DNA of 64,000 nucleotides. It comes from Peromyscus leucopus (lineage: Eukaryota; Chordata; Mammalia; Rodentia; Cricetidae). The stretch is taken from contig NC_051086.1 in the NCBI RefSeq assembly GCF_004664715.2, positions 74,241,486 through 74,305,485 on the forward strand, given 5' to 3'. The notes under the pieces are model-generated. The model saw only the letters and a program-made list of their open reading frames with translations, searched no databases and was not told the origin of the DNA. The translations under genes were made by a program, and so were the position numbers. This document shows positions 22,943 through 34,075 of the stretch, in pieces; position 1 is the first letter of the stretch; every line of letters begins with the position of its first letter.

Positions 22943-23155
22943 GGGAGTCTGGAGAGATGGCTTAGTGCTTAAAAGCACGTGGTGCTTTTTCCAGAGGATC
23001 CAAGTTCAGTTCCCAGTCCTTATGCTAAGCAGCTCACAAGTGCCTGTAAGGCCAGCTCCAGGGGTCTGACGCCTGCTTCCAGCTTCTGAATGCACTTACA
23101 AACATGTGGCATACACTCACAGACACAGACACATAAATAAAAATAAACCTTTAAA
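22943..23155 (+). mobile_element. B2 SINE
   Basis: tRNA-like head 'gggagtctggagagatggcttagtgcttaaaagcac', the body 'cagctccaggggtctgacgcc' and an A-rich end 'acataaataaaaataaacc'. Full length for B2/B3. Confidence 0.92.
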
Positions 23156-23974
23156 ATAAACTAAGGAAAAGAAAGAAATGCAAGAAAAAGCAGGCATCTT
23201 CCTTGACCTTAATGAACTTGGATGCTAACAATGACGTTGAATTCTGACCCCTAACCTTTGACTTTCTTCTTTACGTTAGCATGGGTTTTAGACTCTCTGG
23301 TTTTCATACGCTGGTGGGGAATCTCAAGGCAGATTAGCTATAGTTAAGGTGGCATGTAATAAAAAAGAAGTAGTTAGCCGGAGTAAAGCTTCAAAGGCTA
23401 GACTAATAGAAAGGGGGACGGGAAACCCAAAGAGAAATGGAAGATCCATGGAACAACATTCTACTGAACCCATCTTCCTCCTCTGAGGGGCCCTGTCCAT
23501 TCAAAGTGAAGATGGATAACACAGACGTGGAGATATCTAACCACTGGAACATCAAGGAGGCAGTATACAAAACTAACAGAGGCAAACCACTAAAGAGGGT
23601 CAACAACTGTGAGACGGCAAAGCGGTACCCACGTGGAAATGCAGAAGGTGGTACTCATTCATCCCCCCTGCCTTTATCTTTCTCACTCAATTCTCTTAAC
23701 CTTCTGCACTCATGATATACTCTATTTTAGTGCTCTAGTTTAGATATTTCATTTTAGTGCTGTCTATACTCCTTTCTACAAAGGTCTAAAAATACCTTCA
23801 ATTAGGTGCCAAGTCTTCCTGAATAGTAGAGGAAATGGGATGAAGTTTGGGGGAAGGGAGGCAGGGGACTTAATTCATTCTATGCTGGATAGAGTTGTGT
23901 GTCTGACTCTGTACTATGCACGCAGGAAGGTGCTGAGGACACAGAGGAAATACATGAGAGCTTTGATTCACTCT

Positions 23975-24130
23975 AAGAAGAAAAGTGGTATGAGCAAAGG
24001 GCATGGGATTTAGGCTCTTAGGACTGGGTTCAAATTCCACACATGCTACTAATAGCAAGCTAATCTTAGTATAGTCACTGAACATCCTTTATCTGTTTCA
24101 TTATCTGTGCAATGGAATAAGATGATCACC
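23975..24130 (+). mobile_element. MIR SINE, nearly full core
   Basis: Keeps MIR order: 'gggcatgggatttaggctc', 'gactgggttcaaattccac', 'gtcactgaacatcc', 'catctgtgcaatggaataag'-like text and 'atgatcacc'. Confidence 0.7.
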
Positions 24131-25176
24131 TCTACTGGTGGTAAGAGCATCAGTCATATATCAGGCATTTCCATACTAGCCCTGACGCCTTGGCATTTCT
24201 ACAAAAGCATTTTATTCCTTTCTCAATAGTTCACATCATTCTGTGGGTCTTCCTGAGCTGGCTGCTATGAGTTAGAGACAGAGGAGAGCCCAAAATCCAG
24301 GAAGGAGGAAAATGCCTCTAAAACTACAGTCAGATCACAACTGAAGGGTTTGTTCTGTATTTGTAGCATGGATACCATTTATTAATTTCTTTTCATTTAG
24401 TCAGTCTCCAAGTATTCCATGTGAACCTACAAAGTTGGAACTATACCCACATCTGCCTCATAGCCTTCTGGTAAACACTGCCATTACTCCTAAAAACAGT
24501 GTGATGTTGGCTATACTTAGGTGTGGTCTAACTTCCAGAAGAAATAAAGATGACATACAGCTCATTTCCAAAGTGAAAAGGGCAACTCACCAATGTGACT
24601 AAAGAGGCATATGGTCAAAACTAGGGGGAAATTGGGAATATTTTAATAAGAGCTCACATCTGTATCACAGAAGAAACAGTGCACAGGAGAGCTGCATAGA
24701 GTGACAGAGAATGTTCTACAAATTACATCATCTGAAGAACCTTGTTGAAACTTCAGAGGCTGCTAGTGCCTCAGGAGTCTACAGTGGTGCTGAAGAGAAG
24801 TAGGAAGCTGCCAGGGAGCCACCTTTCACAACTTCAGTTTTCTTCTTCTTCAAACGTGGCCAGCAAATACAAACACACACTCATTGATCCATTTATCATC
24901 TACTAGTTTTTAATCACAAGTTCTAAGATCTTGATAGGGAAAAACTAATTCTGTGGGAATGTTTTCTTTCTACAAAATTAGATGGCACTGTAGTCAACTG
25001 AACTCCCTTCCGCTGCTCTCAAGTGGATGAGGAGTCTTAAGTCACACAGTCCAAATCTTATTATTACCCAGTGGTCATCTCTTAGACTATGATTATATTT
25101 TTTTTAACTCATTGAAAATGTTAATTCTAGGCGAGGAAAACCCCACAATCTCAACTATAACATTAAAAGTACTTAC

Positions 25177-25255
25177 TGACAAGGAAAGTTGTATTTCTTT
25201 GTGGTTGTAGTTTTTGGAAATCCTTTTCTTCAAAGCTTTTACTGCATCTTTTGGC
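25177..25255 (-). CDS. Tom1l1: Tom1l1 coding exon 3 (VHS domain)
   Basis: 79 bp completing Gly48 and coding for residues 49-74 (PKDAVKALKKRISKNYNHKE and on to QLSLS). Acceptor CATAG|G, donor TCA|GTAAGT. The basic 'ALKKRISKN' stretch and 'HKEIQL' belong to the central VHS helices. The exon is far too short to stand out as an ORF and was found by reading the reverse strand between exons 2 and 4. It begins in phase 2 and ends on a codon boundary. Confidence 0.96.
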
Positions 25256-25349
25256 CTATGGTAATAAATACACTGAAATCATCAATTTGGATGTAGAAGC
25301 AGTTTCCATGAAAGCAATATGCAATATGGAAATAGGAATGGCATAAGAA

Positions 25350-25445
25350 TAAAGACTGATGCTTGATTCTGCTGTCACCTTAGGTGGGCCACTTAACTTA
25401 CCACATCTGAGTGTCCTTATGAAATAGATAGATCACACCACCTGT
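25350..25445 (+). mobile_element. MIR fragment
   Basis: 'tgattctgctgtcaccttaggtgggccacttaac' and 'tgagtgtccttatgaaatagatagatcac' follow the MIR core. Confidence 0.5.
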
Positions 25446-25837
25446 CCCCAACCCCCCACCGTGAGATGCAACAAAGATATTTACGTAAGTGTATTACATA
25501 GAAAACACTGATCATGAAATGTGTGCACATCAGTTTCTATCAAGGTTCAAAATCAGGCTACAGGAGATGTAACCCTAAAACAACAAAAGAAAAGTGTTCC
25601 CTTTAAGATTCTTAGCATTTCCTGACTTATCCTATTGGTAAGGGGATATAGGAGTTACAGCAGTTTACTAATTCCAATCTGCTATAACTTTATGCTAGGA
25701 AGATCTGCAAGCAGAGAGTCAAAATTCACATTGTTAGATTTCCCTTTTGCATGATCAATGAAGAGATTGATAACAGTAATGAAAAAGGTTCACAGAAGAC
25801 CTAAACACAACAGAGGGCATATAATACTCTAACTGTG

Positions 25838-26187
25838 ATCTGGGGAGATGCTCAGTGGGTAGAGCATTTGCTGTGTAAAGCTTGAGGACCTGAGTCAGGA
25901 TCCCCAGGCCCAGGTAAATCTATGGTGGATAGATTACAGCCTGCCTGGTCATTCGCATGCTTGCTTAGAAGGTAGAGAGGGATGCTTGGGATAAGCTGGC
26001 TAGTCGACTGATCTTATTGCAGAGTTCTATGATCAGCTGAGAAACCTTGACTCAACCAATGAGAAGGAGAGCAGTTGAGGAAGATCCTTGAGGTCAGCCT
26101 CAGGCCTTCACACTAAAATGTACTCACCCACATGTGAATACACATGCATTCACGCATACCACATACAGAGACATATTTCAAAAAAAA
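25838..26187 (+). mobile_element. Composite rodent SINE (tRNA-type head, B1-like middle)
   Basis: Head 'ctggggagatgctcagtgggtagagcatttgctg', then 'gaggacctgagtcaggatccccag', a B1-like middle, 'ctgagaaaccttgactcaa', 'gcagttgaggaagatcc' and a CA-rich end. The element at 58296-58645 is the same type reversed. The subfamily is not determined. Confidence 0.7.
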
Positions 26188-26698
26188 ATCTGTAAATTCT
26201 TAGACCTGTCAACCATAGGCACTTGCCTTTAATATATAACCAATAATTATGTTGCCATGCTTTCTTCATTATCACAAACTAGACTAACTCTTTTTCTATC
26301 AATTATCCCTTAAAAATTTCAACAAAAATGAACAAGTTTCGCCTTTGATCATAACCTATAGTTGATTAAATTCAAAGAAGTTGTCCTTGTTAAAGACTTT
26401 TTCTTTCTTTCTCTTTCTTTTTAATGACTTCCAGCTTAGATAGTGTATCAACACACAGCACATCTTGTACGAGTACAGTATGAACAGGGGTGAGCTGGCA
26501 TGATGAAGGATAAGCGCTGTCCCCTGACAGGGAAAGAAAAGACTGTTCATTTGTTTCCTGAATAATCAAGAGAGTTGGTCACCACCGGCCTGGACACCAC
26601 CAGAAGCCACCCAGCTCCCAGCTTCGGGATAATGTTTTTGTTACATAAAATACCGGCAATCAGAGTGCAAGAAAGCTCTAAAGGAAGAAACAATTTCT

Positions 26699-26720
26699 CT
26701 CTCTCTCTCTCTCTCTCTCT
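26699..26720. repeat. (CT)n short microsatellite
   Basis: About ten CT units in intron 2. Confidence 0.9.
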
Positions 26721-26915
26721 TTTTAAAATCTTTTTAAAACAGAGAATTTGAGCAAGACAAAGACAAAACGTAAAACTAGTAAAGAAAAGGCAAAGGAGGG
26801 GACAAGGTCTAATGAACTCTTGGGTACTCCGCATGCTGGAGCAAGGAGTCCCCAGTGTCAGCCCGCTGTCTTCATGAGGTAGGATGTGCCTGAAGGACAG
26901 CAAAATGTCATTTCA

Positions 26916-26938
26916 AAAAAAAAAAAAAAAAAAAAAAA
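26916..26938. repeat. Poly-A run
   Basis: About 22 A in intron 2, roughly 90 bp downstream of the exon 2 donor in the transcribed direction. Confidence 0.9.
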
Positions 26939-27030
26939 CAAAACACCGGAAAGGTGGGCCAGGGAGAACACGCCGCAGTTCGGATGTATCTTCTCAGGGC
27001 ACAAAGGCGCAGACATCATCATGAACTTAC

Positions 27031-27115
27031 CCATCCTGCGTGGTGTTAATTATGTCACAGATGTGCATGAACTGGCCCCAGTCTTCAGTCTGAACTCCAG
27101 CAAATGTAGCCTTTT
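27031..27115 (-). CDS. Tom1l1: Tom1l1 coding exon 2 (VHS domain, start)
   Basis: 85 bp, residues 20-48, reading EKATFAGVQTEDWGQFMHIC and on to NTTQDG. Acceptor TTTGCAG|AA, donor GG|GTAAGT. This is the first helix region of the VHS domain. The conserved pattern of KAT, then EDW and ICD-I-N, is typical of TOM1-family VHS domains, which bind ubiquitinated cargo on endosomes. Both splice sites are strong, and the phase (two bases in, two out) fits exons 1 and 3. Confidence 0.97.
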
Positions 27116-27299
27116 CTGCAAAGATAAAGCTGCTTGTGTTAAGTCTGAGCCACCACAGAATAAAACATATCTTGTCTCCTTGAAATATTCTGCCTGGTGC
27201 ACTAACAAGTACCATGAAGTCTCTGCTACCAAAGGGTAAAGTGATTTTCCCCCTCCTAAACCATTCCCAGTTACCCAGGAATCAATCAGAAGTCAAGTT

Positions 27300-27990
27300 C
27301 TGAGGGCTGCTGTTGCAACAGTAATGAGTGAGCCATTAAGAAAGCCTACAACAGCTGGCCATAGGGCCAAAACAGACCAGTTAAATCTCTATCCTCCAGG
27401 CTCTTTCAGAAGACAGAATTTCAGATCTGTGGCATCCTGTGTAGTCACGGGCAAGGTGGACTACACATTGAAGGGACTCTAGCCAACCTAGGCCTGCCTT
27501 GCCAGTCTTGCCCTCCTCCCTCATTCCCTCTATCTTGCTAGAAACCACTAGACTACATTCCTAAAGCTAGCCACCAAGGTCTATTCCCTTATTTGGCCAC
27601 TTCCTCCTTCTGAGGCTGACTACCAAGGTCCAGTTATCAAAGTATTGGAAGTCCAGTAATCAGAATCTTTCTTTGGCTCACCTAATTAAATGCCCAATTA
27701 AAATCAAACACCTCATGCTAACCAGCGATGTACCTTTATAAACCGCCATTTTCCTATGTGCCACATCTGTCTCCTCTCTATCCAGAGGCAATCCTTTATC
27801 CCTCCGGGACAAATTCCCCTTTCCTCCTTCCCTTGTTCCCTTCCCTTTCTCCCTCGTCCTCTATCTCCTGTCTTTGTCTCTTATTTTCTGACCTCTGTCC
27901 CTCTAGGGCACATAAATCTCCTTGGTGCTGAGAACTTGGTCTTGGGGGTCCTGAGCCAATACTTTTCCTTCCACACATCACTCTTTTCTC
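27300..27990 (+). mobile_element. Possible old LTR in intron 1
   Basis: Repeated 'ccaaggtc' motifs ('agccaccaaggtctattcc', 'gactaccaaggtccag'), a TATA-like 'cctttataaacc' at about 27732 and a C/T-rich downstream part resemble rodent LTR promoters. I cannot name a family and see no clear ends. Confidence 0.35.
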
Positions 27991-28100
27991 ATTTAACCCA
28001 GGTACAGATGATGAAAGAATTTCGAAGACAGTAAAGAAATGACCCAAGGTCACGAACGTATCAAATAGAACTTGCATTCAAATCAAGGTTATTTGATTTC
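27990..28100 (-). mobile_element. MIR-like fragment
   Basis: 'cagatgatgaaagaatttcgaag', 'gaaatgacccaaggtcacgaa' and 'gaacttgcattcaaatc' match reverse-strand MIR. Confidence 0.5.
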
Positions 28101-28142
28101 ACTGTTTGTATTTTTAAATTATGTATTTGGTGGGGGAATAAG

Positions 28143-28173
<31 letters not shown>
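28143..28173. repeat. Poly-A run
   Basis: 31 A in intron 1. I see no SINE body upstream, so this is a free-standing homopolymer or the tail of a decayed insert. Confidence 0.95.
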
Positions 28174-28175
<2 letters not shown>

Positions 28176-28316
28176 AAGACCCAGCACAGTAACTGAGCAA
28201 GATGACTTCTGGCATCAAAGTTATGGCAGGCAGATTTACACACTCACACCCTTGATATTCCCTTCTCTAGCCAGCCTCTTTAAGAACACAGAACGAGGGT
28301 TGGAGAACCTCTAACA

Positions 28317-28533
28317 CAGTGGTTCTCAACCTTCCTAATGCTTTAACACACTTCTGCATGTTGTGGTGAGCTACAACCATGAAAATGTTTTTGTTGCTAC
28401 TCCATAACTCTAATTTTGCTACTGTTATGAACGGAAATGCAAATAGCTGTGTTTCCCGATGATCTTTGGCCACCCCTGTGAAAGGGAGGTTTGACTCCCA
28501 AAGGGGTCGTGACCCACAGGTTGAGAACTACCG
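28317..28533 (-). mobile_element. URR1-type hAT DNA transposon, copy 3
   Basis: Ends cagtggttctcaacct and aggttgagaactaccg. The interior is in the opposite arrangement ('gggtcgtgacccacagg', 'aattttgctactgttatgaa'). The target duplication is no longer recognisable. Strand is relative to copy 2. Confidence 0.88.
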
Positions 28534-28771
28534 TTCCACTGTCAGTGTGTTTACTGGCTTCTATGACAAAGATCCCCAAGCATAGTGTGACACTTGAATT
28601 TGGCTCTGAATGGACAAAACTGAGCAATCTTGCCTGTGTTGTTAGGCACACATTACTCTTCCATCTGCCAGATACTTCCTCCTCCTCCTCTTCTAGAGAA
28701 CTATTCACTCTTCAAAGGCTGAGTTCGTTTTTTCCCTTTTCATAAGTTTTGCATGCCTTAAGTGTTTTCTA

Positions 28772-28796
28772 TTGTTTGTTTTTGTTTTGGTGGGGT

Positions 28797-28831
<35 letters not shown>

Positions 28832-28981
28832 TTTTGGTGTTTAGAGACAGGGTTTCTCTGTGTAGCTTTTGTGCCTTTCCTGGAACTCGCTTTGGAGACC
28901 AGGCTGGCCTCGAACTCAGAGATCCACCTGGCTCTGCCTCCCAAGTACTGGGATTAAAGGCATGCGCCACCACCGCCCGGG
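28772..28981 (-). mobile_element. B1 SINE, cricetid type, with (TAAA)n tail
   Basis: Reverse-strand B1 ('gagacagggtttctctgtgtagc' to 'gcgccaccaccgcccgg') with 'tgcctttcctggaactcgc'. The tail is an ATTT run at 28796-28832. Exact target duplication gtgttttcta at 28762-28771 and 28982-28991. Confidence 0.94.
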
Positions 28982-29729
28982 GTGTTTTCTAGGTTTGTAA
29001 AGGTTCTTATGGTGGTAACTACAAAATATGTCCATCTTCCTTATAAGCAAGTGAGTTCCCTGAAGGTAGAGACTGCCTTCCTGAAGGTAGTTCTAAATGT
29101 TTACAGAAGTAAAGGATAATTTGACATATTTCTGGAGTTTTTGTTTGTGAAGATTCAGTGTGGATCTGTTTCTTCTCAGGACTCATTCTAATACACACTA
29201 TCAAGCTAGGAGATGGGCAATGAAGAGAGGGTTTTTCCTTAAGGGCAGCGCTCTTCCCGTATTTTGAAGATGTGGAGACACAGGTTTAAGTTCCAGAATG
29301 TCCCCCGTCCCTACAGCAGTTAACTTACCCTCAGCCTCAACTCTCTGAATCTAAGCCCTCCTTACAAATACCAGGTCCTTAAGATTTCATCACCCCATTA
29401 AGTTCCAGACAGTTTGCCTGTCATTAATACATCCTGGTGCCACACCCTGCCCTCAAAAGAAAGAATGGGTCTGAGGTGGCAAAAAGCCAAGTGTCGTCAG
29501 TGGCTTCGGCGTTGTCCACCTCTAGTTCGGAGCACAAGCACACGGGAGAAAAGAGGGCAGTGCTGGGTTGGAGGGCGAAGCTTGAGGGCCCCTGTGACTC
29601 CAGATGGCCCCTCTCCCTGTCCTCAGCACCACCAACAAGAGCTTTCAATCTCTGTGTTTATGCGAAAGGCCACCCAGACCACTTGAGCCGTGCGCTGGAG
29701 AAAATTGGTTTGGAGAAACCTGCCTCTCC

Positions 29730-29810
29730 AGGTGAGGTCACGCTAATTTGCTTCTCTGAGCCTTCTCCTCCTTGGTCTGTAAAATGGGCAGAACAATAAA
29801 GTGCTGGGAG
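29730..29810 (+). mobile_element. Possible MIR fragment near the promoter
   Basis: 'cttctctgagccttctcctcc' and 'tctgtaaaatgggcagaacaat' match the MIR core. It lies about 430 bp downstream of the start codon within intron 1. Confidence 0.5.
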
Positions 29811-30059
29811 TGGACGCACTTTATGAAGAACCTTCCCCGGGTCAAGAAGTTTCCACTTTCTCCTCCCAGCGGCCCCAACACTCCACACAGTGCTGCGGGT
29901 CACCTGCTTGGCTCCACTCGCCCAATTGACATCCAGAGGAAGATTTTGCATTTTTTTTTCCAGAGAGGTCCTGGTATAAGTGAACCAAGAAAGAAAGATG
30001 GACAGCTGCCTCAGGTGGCACACAGGTGGCGTGGGAAAGCTGCGGGGGAGGGTAGCATT

Positions 30060-30480
30060 TTCCTCCAACTTGGTCCAACTCGGCCCCCCAACAGTCGAGA
30101 ATGGAGTCGAACGGGCAAAGCTCCCACGGTCCCCAGAGCCAGCCCGGATGTTGCTCCCCGCGTCTCCTTACCTACGAGGTGACCCACGGAGGTAGCGTAG
30201 GGATCGCGGTGACTCTTCCCAAACGCCATGGTAGCTCCAGAGAGCCCTCCCAGGAAATCCGCCTCCACCGCCCTCCGACTGGCGACTCCACCCGCCCGGT
30301 GCCCGAGGCTCCTCCTCTCCGCTCCAGCGCTTCGCCGCCGCTGCGAGGCGCCAGGCAGCTCGCCCGGCGGGCGGGCGGGGACCCCGGGGACTTGGCGCAC
30401 CTGCTGCGCGCGCCTGGCCCTTGCCGCTCCGCGTGACCCTAGAGCCTGGGTGGAGCTGTTTGACCTCGTACCCCAAGCCT
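30060..30480 (-). promoter_or_regulatory. Tom1l1: CpG-island promoter of Tom1l1
   Basis: This is the only stretch in the window with dense CpG dinucleotides (clusters at 30060-30130, 30270-30310, 30325-30430). It overlaps exon 1. GC boxes (GGGCGGGCGGGG) lie at about 30367-30380, roughly 140 bp upstream of the start codon. I see no TATA box at a sensible distance. This suggests a dispersed, Sp1-type promoter. The transcription start is probably between 30240 and 30430 but cannot be placed exactly. Confidence 0.85.
30172..30229 (-). CDS. Tom1l1: Tom1l1 coding exon 1 (start codon)
   Basis: Codes for residues 1-19 plus the first base of residue 20 (MAFGKSHRDPYATSVGHLV, then G|). The ATG lies in a strong Kozak context on the minus strand, with A at -3 and G at +4 (CTACCATGG). 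The donor is G|GTAAGG. The exon sits in a CpG island, as expected for a ubiquitously expressed gene. The divided glutamate codon is completed by exon 2. The start is chosen because this N-terminus is characteristic of TOM1L1. The 5' UTR continues to higher coordinates, but its end cannot be read from the sequence. Confidence 0.96.
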
Positions 30481-31119
30481 GGAAACTCGGAGCCCAGCTC
30501 CAGTGTCTCCAGTTGAAGGCTGAAGATCGCTCCTCTCGCTTTGGAGACTAGGCAGTGTGGGGTTGGTTGCAAATGCCTCTGAGGAGTGTTGGTAGGGTTA
30601 ATGGAAAGATATATGACCTCTCAGGTCACCGTCACACACCTCCAGAACAATGAGACTTCGCCTCTTCCCTGAGCCGATTCTTGCGCCCTGCGCTTTAAAT
30701 CTACAGAATTGGGAGGAGGATGGGCTGTCTAGGAGAGCGACGGCCTCCCTGGAGCCTAGGCTCTTTGTTTCTCTCCTGTTTCCAAGAGGGACCACGGGGC
30801 GCCGCCACACAAGCTCTTGGCTCCTAACTCCATCTCCTAGGAGCCCTGCTTTCCAGCCTACTGGTGAAAGGAGAGTGGGGCTTTCCTGGGGCTCTGGCAG
30901 GAAATATGTTTGGAATGTAAATCCACATTAAGAAACCAAACTCCTTTGTAGCTTCTCTATTGGAGTCAAGATTTCTTTTTCCTTTTTGCTCGGCTAACAT
31001 CAGACAAACCAGCCTCCTATCTGTAGAATGCCTTCCGAGAGACTGGGTTTCCCTGCTCTTGGTAAATTTTGCTTCCTGTGGCTAACTGGAACTCAGTTCC
31101 ACATATATAGTGGGTATAT

Positions 31120-31134
31120 CCCCCCCCCCCCCCC
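31120..31134. repeat. Poly-C run
   Basis: 15 C. Other short C runs occur near 31647 and 31830. This upstream flank (31.1-32.0 kb) otherwise holds nothing I recognise. Confidence 0.9.
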
Positions 31135-32047
31135 GAAAATGGTGACTCGGAAGAGCGAGAGGACCTAGCATGACTCATGTTTTGGTCTTATATATTTTAG
31201 CATAGATGCCAAAACCAATTACATTGTGCTCTAAGTGGCTAGCATCTCTTTTATTGACCTCAAATCTTCCGCCTCCTCATTCTCCTCCTGAGTGAGTTAA
31301 CACCGATATTTTACAATCTAAAACACAGCATTTTTGTTGTGATAATATTTCTCAGAATGAGGTTGGTCTTAACTGAAATAGGACGTGGTTATCAGGCTCA
31401 CTAGCTGTTTCGGGTGATGCCATTTATCCATTCCCGTAGTCAAGTCGTCATTACAACTGAGGTTGAAAACCTCTGTTGGTGATATCAGCCTGATCTCTGT
31501 TTCAAGTTATAGTCGTTGGTAAATCATCTGCCTTCACTGCCGTGTGCACTGGGGCGGCATTAGGGAGAAGGTCAACTTCAGCACTAGCTCAAATGCTGAT
31601 GACCCTCTACAGGGAACAAGAAGGAGGAAGGAGCCGCGAAACCCCCCCCCCCCGCCCCATCATTTACAGCCTACTTCTACCGAGAGGGGGTTAGGCTTTC
31701 TGTCCCCTCTGTCTGATTTCCTTACATGGTAAAACTGAGAGAGCACAGGAAGAAGAGTAGCGAGGAGTGTGCCCTGGACACCGAATGGCTGATGATTACC
31801 ACCTGCGTTCCCTCCTTGCACAGACACTGCCCCCCCCTTCTCCCCCAGGATGCTGTGGTGGCTGTAACCATTTCTTTCTGTGCTCTGTGACTTTCTTCAC
31901 CATCCCACTCGTCCCCAGAAGAGAATATCGACCCAATTAGTGTTACTGAGGTCTAGGAGAAGGATATTAGAAGTCACAGCCAAGTTGAGGTCAGAAAAGG
32001 AGCATAATTCTAGACAAAAAGAGGGAATAAATACCTGGATACCACTG

Positions 32048-32265
32048 GTCTGGAGAAGGGTCTCAGTGGCTAAGAGCACTGGTTGCTCTTTCAGAGAACC
32101 AGGGTTTGATTCCCAGCCCTCACCTGGTGCTCACAGCCATAGGTAACTCAGGTTCCAGGGGATCTGACACTCTCTTCTGGCCTGCATGGGCACCAGGTAC
32201 ACACATGCACACACGTGTGCATGCAGGCAAAATACTCATGCACATAAAATAAAATGAAGTTTAAG
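32048..32265 (+). mobile_element. B2 SINE
   Basis: 'tctggagaagggtctcagtggctaagagcac' head, 'ggttccaggggatctgacac', 'cttctggcctgcatgggcacc' and 'tgcacataaaataaaatg'. Full-length B2/B3A type. Confidence 0.92.
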
Positions 32266-32317
32266 GAAATGAATAAATGAATACCAGGAGCCCAAACCTT
32301 ACTAAGATCTCTTCCAA

Positions 32318-32632
32318 AGCATTTTTTAATTATGTGTGTATGTATGGTGTATGTGTGTGGGTATGCAGGCACATAAGTACTGTGTGTATGCGTGTGTTGG
32401 TCAGAGGACAACCTCAGAGTTTCGTTGTTGTTGGCATTGTCTGAAGCCTCATAAGCCAGGCCAACCGGTCCAGGAGCTTCTAGGAAATTTTGTCTCTGCC
32501 TCCCACCTTACTTTCGGATCACCGGGGGGATTACTGATGCCTACTTACCGCACCCAAGAGTACATGGCTTTTGAAGATTCAAACTCAATTCCTCATACTT
32601 GTAGTGGCAAACCCTCTCTCCAGCCCTGCTGA
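32318..32632 (-). mobile_element. Degenerate tRNA-SINE-type repeat
   Basis: TG-rich start, 'ggtcagaggacaacctcagag' and the terminal 'ccctctctccagccctgctg' resemble the reverse of rodent tRNA-derived SINEs. The middle is diverged. Confidence 0.5.
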
Positions 32633-32756
32633 CCATTTAAGTGTGTATACGTCATGATGCTAGGTGAAAGTGAGCAAAATACTGCTTTTCAAAATGTGTT
32701 TAATGCCTACAACTGAAAACCTTACATTATTGTGGTAAGGAAAGTAGTGTACACTT

Positions 32757-32860
32757 CATTTTTGTAAATAAGCTGAGATTCAGGAAGATAGAGCTGTTAA
32801 ATGGCTTGGCTACATTTTGAGCCATGGCTTTCTGAGTCTGGAGCCTATACGACTGCCAAC
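32757..32860 (-). mobile_element. MIR fragment
   Basis: 'tgtaaataagctgagattcag', 'gctgttaaatggcttgg' and 'tgagtctggagcc' follow reverse-strand MIR. Confidence 0.5.
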
Positions 32861-33087
32861 ATTTGAAGTTGATGACTGAGTGTGACATTCTACTTGGTAA
32901 AGGATTCTGTTTGAGTCAAAGTAAGACCTTGACGAATGAGGCAGTCTACTTCACTGGCACAGAGTTCTGCTTTTTTTTTTTTTTTTTTTCTGTGCTTGCT
33001 CAAGAATCCTAGTGTGTTTTTGCTAGTACCATAAATTAGATGTGTTCTCTATTCATTACATGATTAATCCCATAGTAAGCATGAAAC

Positions 33088-33205
33088 CAGATTTTACAGA
33101 TTAAAATAATTACTACAGATAATTTTTCACACAGTCACACTGCTAGTGAAAAACCAACAGACTCCAGATTCTGTGACTTTAACCACCATGCTATACCACC
33201 CTTTC
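33088..33205 (-). mobile_element. MIR fragment
   Basis: 'attttacagattaaaataat', 'cacacagtcacactgctagtg', 'ctccagattctgtgactttaacc' and 'catgctatacc' match reverse-strand MIR closely. Confidence 0.65.
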
Positions 33206-33639
33206 ATGGTCCTGGATGGTGGGCAATGCACACACATTGTAAAGAGCAGATTCTGGGGAAAGGTACTTGCAGAATGTTGGGATCTGAGTTAATTCCATCC
33301 GCAATTCTGTTTCTCACCCCTGAAAATTTTAGATGATCAGAGCTAGATAAGGCTTTGGAACTCACATCGTCTCTGTTACCAGCATTTTAGAGTGACATCC
33401 AATGAAAATGGCTGGCTGGCTCAAGGCTATCCCACTCCAGACTGGGATGACACAACATAGTTTAAGGTTAAAATGTCCATTCTTCCTCTTTGTTTTAGTA
33501 TTTAAATGTGAAACTCCAACCCCCACCCCGGTCTCTCTAGTAGCTTCTACAGCTTTCTCTTTCCCATTTGGATGAGTTCAGTCCCAAGCATTACCCACCC
33601 GTTCCCAATTATGCTTCTATGGAAGCTGACTTCTGTAGC

Positions 33640-34075
33640 CCTGTGATAGGGCTTTATCTTTATCTCTGTGAGAGATCTTCCTTCTTTCCCCAGGGCACAC
33701 CTCCTCCCTATCTTTCTTCTCTGCTGTTTCCCAACCGCTTTCACCTGGTTCCATTTCCGTCTCTGCTGTGCTAAACCTAAGCTTCCACATCTTTCCACAG
33801 CCCCGGCTTCCTCTTTCTCCATGTCCCTCCACCATATTCTCCTTTTCCATTCTTCAACTGAGCCTTTTCTGACCACTCCCATGAGAATTGAGCCTTTCTT
33901 TCCTGCCCTAAGCATGTTTCTTCTTTAGAACCTTCAACAGTTTATGATAGCTGATTGTTCAGAAATTGTCTTCTCTGCCTTCTAAATATAATTCCCTGTG
34001 GGGAATAGGACCATGTTTGTTGGGTGGTGCATCCTGTCACTCAACAAACTGGAAGAGATATATATTGAATGTATG
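33640..34075 (+). mobile_element. LINE-2 3'-end fragment
   Basis: Diverged L2-like order: C/T-rich text, 'gagccttttctgaccactc', 'cccctgtggggaataggacc'-like text and 'gaatgtatgaa' at the end. Confidence 0.5.

Larger units (their letters stand above)
1..30229 (-). other. Tom1l1: Tom1l1 gene, 5' part (coding exons 1-10), 3' end outside window
   Basis: Ten exons on the minus strand splice into one continuous frame of 343 codons plus one base, starting at 30229 and leaving the window after the exon 10 donor. The peptide matches the TOM1L1/Srcasm family as I know it. It starts MAFGKSHRDPYATSVGHL, has a VHS domain at roughly residues 20-155, a linker with PTAP at 178-181, a GAT domain at roughly 200-290 and LLDLS at 316-320. 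The family's usual length is about 475 residues, so about 130 C-terminal residues, including the tyrosine motifs for Src-family kinases, should lie left of position 1. TOM1L1 is an endosomal adaptor that binds ubiquitin, Hrs/TSG101 and clathrin and modulates Src-family signalling. No frameshift or premature stop is seen. Introns: 3056, 1775, 6273, 1284, 736, 1798, 10316, 3314 and 309 bp, then a partial one. Confidence 0.96.

Noticed and set aside
29437..30572. Several overlapping ORFs of 100-136 codons on both strands at the CpG island
   Set aside because: High GC removes stops in all frames. Only the 19-codon exon 1 frame matches a known protein and has a proper donor.
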